From Tigriopus japonicus (taxonomy: Eukaryota; Arthropoda; Copepoda; Harpacticoida; Harpacticidae): a stretch of 64,000 nt of DNA. Within the stretch, counting starts at the first letter, position 1. Each line of letters starts with the position of its first letter. Location: contig JAAGOF010000046.1 in assembly GCA_010645155.1 (NCBI GenBank), positions 826,921 to 890,920 on the forward strand, in the 5' to 3' direction. A program made the translations under genes and the position numbers. Positions 58,895 to 64,000 of this stretch are shown here, piece after piece. The notes below the pieces were generated by a model. It ran no database searches, was not told where the DNA came from, and saw only the letters and a list, made by a program, of their open reading frames with translations.

Positions 58895-60923
58895 CTTTCA
58901 TAGGGAAAAAAGAGATACATGCACGTACATACCGTATTGTGAACAAACGAGCTTTGGAAAAAAGAAGACAAAAAAGAGCCTAATTGCTGGAGCATCAACA
59001 TCAATATTGATCCTCATGTCGAGCAAGACCAAAAACACTCTCGTCCAACCCAAACACAGCACTCCCTCGCTTTTCAACGATGAAGATCATCCATTCATAC
59101 GAGTTTGAGATGTGGCTTTATCAACATCATTTTTGATCACAACAATTCCAATCGATTTGTACTCTAGATTTAAGACCGTTCCTTATGAAGAAACAGTGTT
59201 TACGAAACTTGATGTGATTGAATCTAGCGTTTGGTCATGAGTCAAAACTTAGAGAAAACATCACATTTGTGGGGAGAGTCTCGTTTCCTTGGTGGTCGTC
59301 CTCGGTCCCATTGTTCCCACGACGGGAAAACAAATCAAAAGATGATCCAGAACAAATCCAAAGTATTCAAACGATTGGTGCCAACTCGACTCATGAGCGA
59401 AAGCGAAACGCTTCGGAAATGACTAACATGGAACACTGTCAAAACTTGCTCCAGGAAACATGGCCACCTCAATGCTCGTAGAGAGTGAATAGACCCCAAA
59501 TATTAACGTCAGTGGGTTCAGAAATCTCCGATCTGTGGTGTGACGCCATGTTTCGGGAATGGGGAGAAATTCCAAACCTTTCGTTCCGCCCGACAATTTT
59601 GTGGAAAAAGGAAACCCTCTTGACGTAATTCGAGAGCTTTTTGAAAGAGATGTAGAAAACGAATAAAGTACAAAATGAAACAAAATCTTAGAATCTGTGT
59701 CCAGTTCTGGAAAGCTAAAAATTTGAATTCATGAGATTGGGTTTTGTTCCAAAGACCAAACGAATCATGAAGCTCAATGAATCGAAGGAATTGAGAATTG
59801 GAAATTGAGGGCGATTTACTTGGAATATTCATGTGCTGGATTTGGTGACACATCCATTCATGCACGTGTCGCTAATGTTGCATATCCCATGGTCTGAAAA
59901 CGTGCAACCGCACTAGTACTGTAAGTAGATGTGTGAAGATGGTCCCTGGGTCCACTAAAAAAGCCACAATCAAGACCCAACCAACGAACTATTGTCCTCG
60001 TGGTTAAGATATGCAGGAGCGAGTCTCATAAAAAAAGAGCCGAAGAAGCAAGTTCTTGGCGAAAATGAATGGTCCACATTTTTTGGGACCGACCGCAAGA
60101 TAATTTGATCATTTTTAGGATCTATGTTTGTTAGATGGTCGATAGTTATGGATGACTCTTCACACTCCATGTAATCCGTGGGGTGGTTCCCAATTTCTTT
60201 CGCTTTTCTCCCCAAAAAAGAGCTTGCTTCGGTCCCAATATTGGACCCACATTACATGCTGTCTAAAGATGGGGACAATGGCCCTCTTGGCCTCCAACAG
60301 GGACGAGATGACATCATTTTGTTAATGGTGCGATATTTCACGCTTTTGCGAACACCCTCATTCACTCATTCCAAGCCATGACACAAAACACAAAAATGTT
60401 GCGAACCACCAACATCCTGGTTCCAGAAGCATTTTCAGGTATTTTCATAACACGTTGAATTGAGTCGAACTTGGAAAATGCCCCTGATGTTCAGTTCGTA
60501 ATGCGGTATTTCGTGTCAATGATTCTCTTGGGGGCATGACCACGTCAGTGTGAAGGAACATTGTGGTTCTGAATGACTGGGTGTGCTCGTTTTACACGCC
60601 CAATTTCCAGAGGATCAGCTTGGCCATGACTACGATTGCTATTGCACACCCACACCCACACGGCCTGGACAAAGTTTGCTCGAAGCCAAGTAAGTCAGGG
60701 GTGGGGATTGAGTGAATGTGTCCAGTTTTCCACGCCATTGATTTTGTCATCTTTCTTTAGGATTCATTCGGTCAGTGTCCGTCCTCAGGGAATATACGAT
60801 TTGGACCGTAGCGAGGGTGACGGAGGTGTTGCCGAAACTTGGACCGCGAAGCACGGAAAAGGCCAGCAATGTGCCATAATTTACAGCTACCTAAAGAGCT
60901 TGACTGAATTCCTGCTTTGTTAG

Positions 60924-63900
60924 AGACACACAAATAGAAAGTACGATTGAATGTTTGGTGGCCATTGTACTATACCGGGGGGAACTTTCCCAACTCGTGA
61001 GCTTTGTTGCTCTGGGGAGACTGCGTGGATTCAATGTGTTTCTTGTCCGACTGGCTTTTTTTAGGGAAAAGGGTGTCTTTGACGTAACTTGACAGGAAAA
61101 TCCAGGAAGGGCTCGCATTCGGTTAAAGGGGGAGCGAATTGTGTACTGAGGCGTCTACAAATAGTGGATGATTATTACAACAGCGAGCAGGACTGCAGCG
61201 CCTTTTCGACATCTCGGAAGCACCTCAAGCGAGAATTATTGTTCAATAGGATAGGAGATGGTGATTCCAGAAGATCCCCTCTCTTCTAATATGAGCGTTC
61301 AGTGAAGGCAGCAAGGAGATGATTGTCTTTATTAGATCACTTGGGCGTGTGTTGTCAGTTTTCCAAAAGTAGCACAGCCTTTGAATGAATTGGCGACATT
61401 ATTTCTAATCTTGGGGAATGTCAGTTTCGTGACACAGTTATCCTTTGCATATTACTCGCAATCAGAAACTAACCAGTGTTGGACCACTGAAGGTCTTATT
61501 TGGAATAAGAAGAGCAATCCGGTTTTCATCCAGTGTGAGTGTGGTTACACCAAACCACAGGAACGAACAATATCGCCTAAGTAATCTACAGTCAAAGATC
61601 ACAGTGCCAAAGTCACTTGGAGTGGGTTCACAGAGTGTGTTAGGGGAATGGAGAGCTGGCGGTGGAACATACTGTTCCTTTCATATGGATAGATAAGGTA
61701 GATGGAAAAGGGAGGAAATGGAGCTCGTTGGACCAATGTGGTCTGTTAGAGATCTCTAATTCGTCTACAGGGATTTCTTATTCCATCCACAAAGGAGACC
61801 AGTGGTATACGAATATCTCTCGGGTGGAGTGGAACAATGAAGCCGAATGGAACATGTGGGAGTGCATTACGGTACTTACAACAAGCACATCCATGCTCTC
61901 GTCTCTCTTTGAAGGAACAACGCAAATAATACAGACATACGGTAATCCACCTTTCTGAAACAATTGAATTTCATTACTGATTACCATGAAGGACTCTCTG
62001 ATTCATGACCCACGTCAGCGGTTTGTTCCAATTTCAAATGGAAAAATTGAAAGAAGAATATGATCTTTTGACAAATAATCATACAGAATTGAATACATGA
62101 CGTTCATAACTCCATTAGCGAAAGAAATGGTGAGGATAAAGCAAGAAAAAGAAATCAAGTGTTCAGTCATCAATCTTTCGGGCACAACAACTTTAAAGGG
62201 GAGGAGGGGTGACTGGGATTAAGTGGTGTGGACCACGTTAGTTTCCAAGTTTGATGAAATATCGTTATTGATAATTACGGGTTCCCGCTTTTTTATGACC
62301 TTCTCAGCCATTAACAAGAATATTCAATGACTACACTGCCATTACTTGACACGGCCTCAACAATGGCTTGTACTTGGGGCAGTGTCAGCACAAGTATCGT
62401 CGCCTTCTTTGTCTCTGTTCCATGATGTTGGTTGGTTGGTTGGTTGGTTGGTGTCATTGCCTTTGTCCCATTTCATTTCCGTTATCAGTGTCATCTCCAA
62501 CAGCTTTTATTGCCTTTGCATGGATCGAGCGCATAAACCATCAAAAGGCGAGGTCGGAAGGAACAGCCTCAAAGGTGGTCTCGTGTTGATCTGGGGACAC
62601 CTCATAGATAGTGATCATTGAGCTAGATAAAGGCACTAACGCGACCAAGTGGCAACCAGCCGTTTGTGGACGTGGAAAATGGCTAGATTCACGATCGATA
62701 AGCCGGTTATTTGTTCCTGTTTTTGTGTTTGGTCTTAAAACCAACGTTAGTAGGTTGCGGACAAAGTCTCAGGCTACTATTTATTTCATTATAGGTTCAA
62801 GAGCATTCTTGACCAAAAGCCACCAATAGTCAACAAAAGTCATTGGGGAGCAATCTTTCTTCCTTCGAGGTTCGATCCATAATTTGATTACTTTTTTGAG
62901 GATCTTCCGTTCCAATGCTCGGAGTGTATTCTATATTACGGTACCCAGTATCACAATTCGTGAGTGCTAGAATACTTTTTTACACTATGAACCACTTAAT
63001 ATAAAGTTTCCAGTTCTAATGAACAATCCAAAAAAAAACCGTTGTTCCGCATGTACCATTCATGCATTCACTTTCTCTAGGTGACATTTGGCAGGTGATC
63101 CACAAACAATTTGGAACGCGGGTTGTAACGTGTTGGTGGAAATGTTTGCGCGGGTATTTGCATTTTTAACACGGCGCTTTTGCATTTCTCCGAGGGAGGG
63201 GCAATTGACGTCTGTTCATTTGGTCCCTGAACTCTCCCCAGAGGTGTCGTAAAAGCCACCGCAGAAATATGGCATGTCATTTCAGGATTGGTTTGGCCAC
63301 GGGTGAGGCTCGTCCGATTGCTCTTGCATTTTTGACTTGAAGGCAAATCTATCAGGGCCACGAACACGAAGTGTCTGTTCCAATAACCTCATACATAAAC
63401 AATCACGGGATTCAAAACTGACGCGACCCAATTCGTCTCACTTTGAAAATTAGAAGGGTTATTGCTGATTACAAGCTAGGCGACAAATTAGGCCCCTTCT
63501 TGATTGTGATTGGAATATCACGGAAGGATTAGATCACACACTAAGTGCAATAATTGCCGAGCAGTTTCTACTACATTCTACTTTGCAATTTGCCATTGGT
63601 CTTGTCATTGCTGAAATCAAACGCCTCTGAGGGATATAAACATAAAATGGCTCCAAATGGCGATTTGGATCAGATCAAGTTAAAATGACGGAGGGTTATT
63701 AAACGAAATAGATTGCGGTGAAATCAATTTTCTCTAAAAAAAAAGTTGAAGCATTAACAGAAGCGAAAAGACAATTACATATGTTGATGAGACTCGGAAA
63801 GTGGCTCTATTATGTTTAATGCTATTACCCCATTGTTGCTAAATAATTTTGTTTAATATGAAAAGACTGGCAGAGTTTTTGGCCCTTTCAATTTCCCACT

Positions 63901-64000
63901 AATTGTTTCGACAACCTCTAAAGTGCGGTCTTTAAAAACAAGAACAATAAGACGATGATTCATTAACTTCAATTACGAATGTGTCACTTCTTGCTTAGTA
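60924..64000. other. Right-end stretch, no recognised gene
   Basis: Open frames at plus 61089-61289, 61381-61584 and 61662-61958 are unassigned. A (TTGG)n run lies at 62428-62452. Nothing else is recognised. Confidence 0.45.
62428..62452 (+). repeat. (TTGG)n microsatellite
   Basis: Six uninterrupted TTGG units. Confidence 0.92.

Larger units (their letters stand above)
56510..60923 (+). other. Candidate three-exon plus-strand coding set, unproven
   Basis: Segments 56510-56652 (acceptor CTTCCTTCAG, donor GTAAGT), 60611-60689 (acceptor AATTTCCAG, donor GTAAGT) and 60761-60923 (acceptor TTTCTTTAG, ends TAG) join in phases 1 and 2 without a stop. Sample readings are LLLDNAQDKVRRERRRLGSI, GHDYDCYCTPTPTRPGQ and IHSVSVRPQGIYDLDR. 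No family is recognised. The 4-kb intron would contain the minus candidate at 58086-58894, so at least one of the two may be false. Confidence 0.22.

Noticed and set aside
61381..61584. WTTEG...CEC pattern on plus recalls the GPS motif of adhesion receptors
   Set aside because: The flanking GAIN and 7-TM parts are missing, the Cys spacing and the following residues do not fit, and the frame is short.

Overview
This is a eukaryotic window, and the genes in it point to an arthropod, most plausibly a crustacean such as a copepod. The evidence is small exons with GT/AG introns, arthropod-type gustatory-receptor-like (GR-like) genes, a Tc1-family transposon and a LINE relic. The species call is inference. 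Nothing looks bacterial, and I see no CRISPR array, rRNA, tRNA or virus.

Left third (1-19.8 kb). This part is visibly AT-rich and rich in repeats. It holds two minus-strand seven-helix receptors of the GR superfamily. GR-A (1552-4491) is 423 aa and GR-B (10128-15133) is 422 aa. Each has three coding exons, both introns in each gene are phase 2, and the two proteins align along their length and end in the family signature TYhhhhhQF. They are a tandem pair. The second intron of GR-B carries a complete Tc1-type element (10989-12626) with TA target duplication, double repeats at each end and a transposase broken by two frameshifts. The same intron holds a MITE-like element and a hairpin repeat. 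A decayed LINE reverse-transcriptase piece lies between the two receptors, and a 30-31 bp minisatellite lies upstream of GR-A. A 501-base assembly gap (15670-16170) is flanked by identical 22-mers, so the assembly there is doubtful.

Middle (20.3-33.2 kb). This part holds the plus-strand orthologue of optomotor-blind/bifid (vertebrate Tbx2/Tbx3). Seven coding exons give a 629-aa protein. It has an N-terminal MAFHP motif, a full T-box (about residues 92-278), an acidic linker, a pure (CAA)14 polyglutamine, and C-terminal RFSPYP and MEKLVNGL motifs. Every splice junction was checked by eye for GT/AG and phase. A poly(A) signal follows 63 bases after the stop.

Right half (33.2-64 kb). I recognise no known gene here. 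The DNA is less AT-rich, with repeated (GGTT)n tracts and other simple repeats, and a CpG-rich patch near 48.45-48.8 kb. Several short open segments have plausible splice sites and matching phases (minus 46730-48772, minus 58086-58894, plus 39094-39427, plus 56510-60923). They match no family I know and chance is not excluded. The default reading is the 3' regulatory landscape of the T-box gene, with possible unrecognised small genes.
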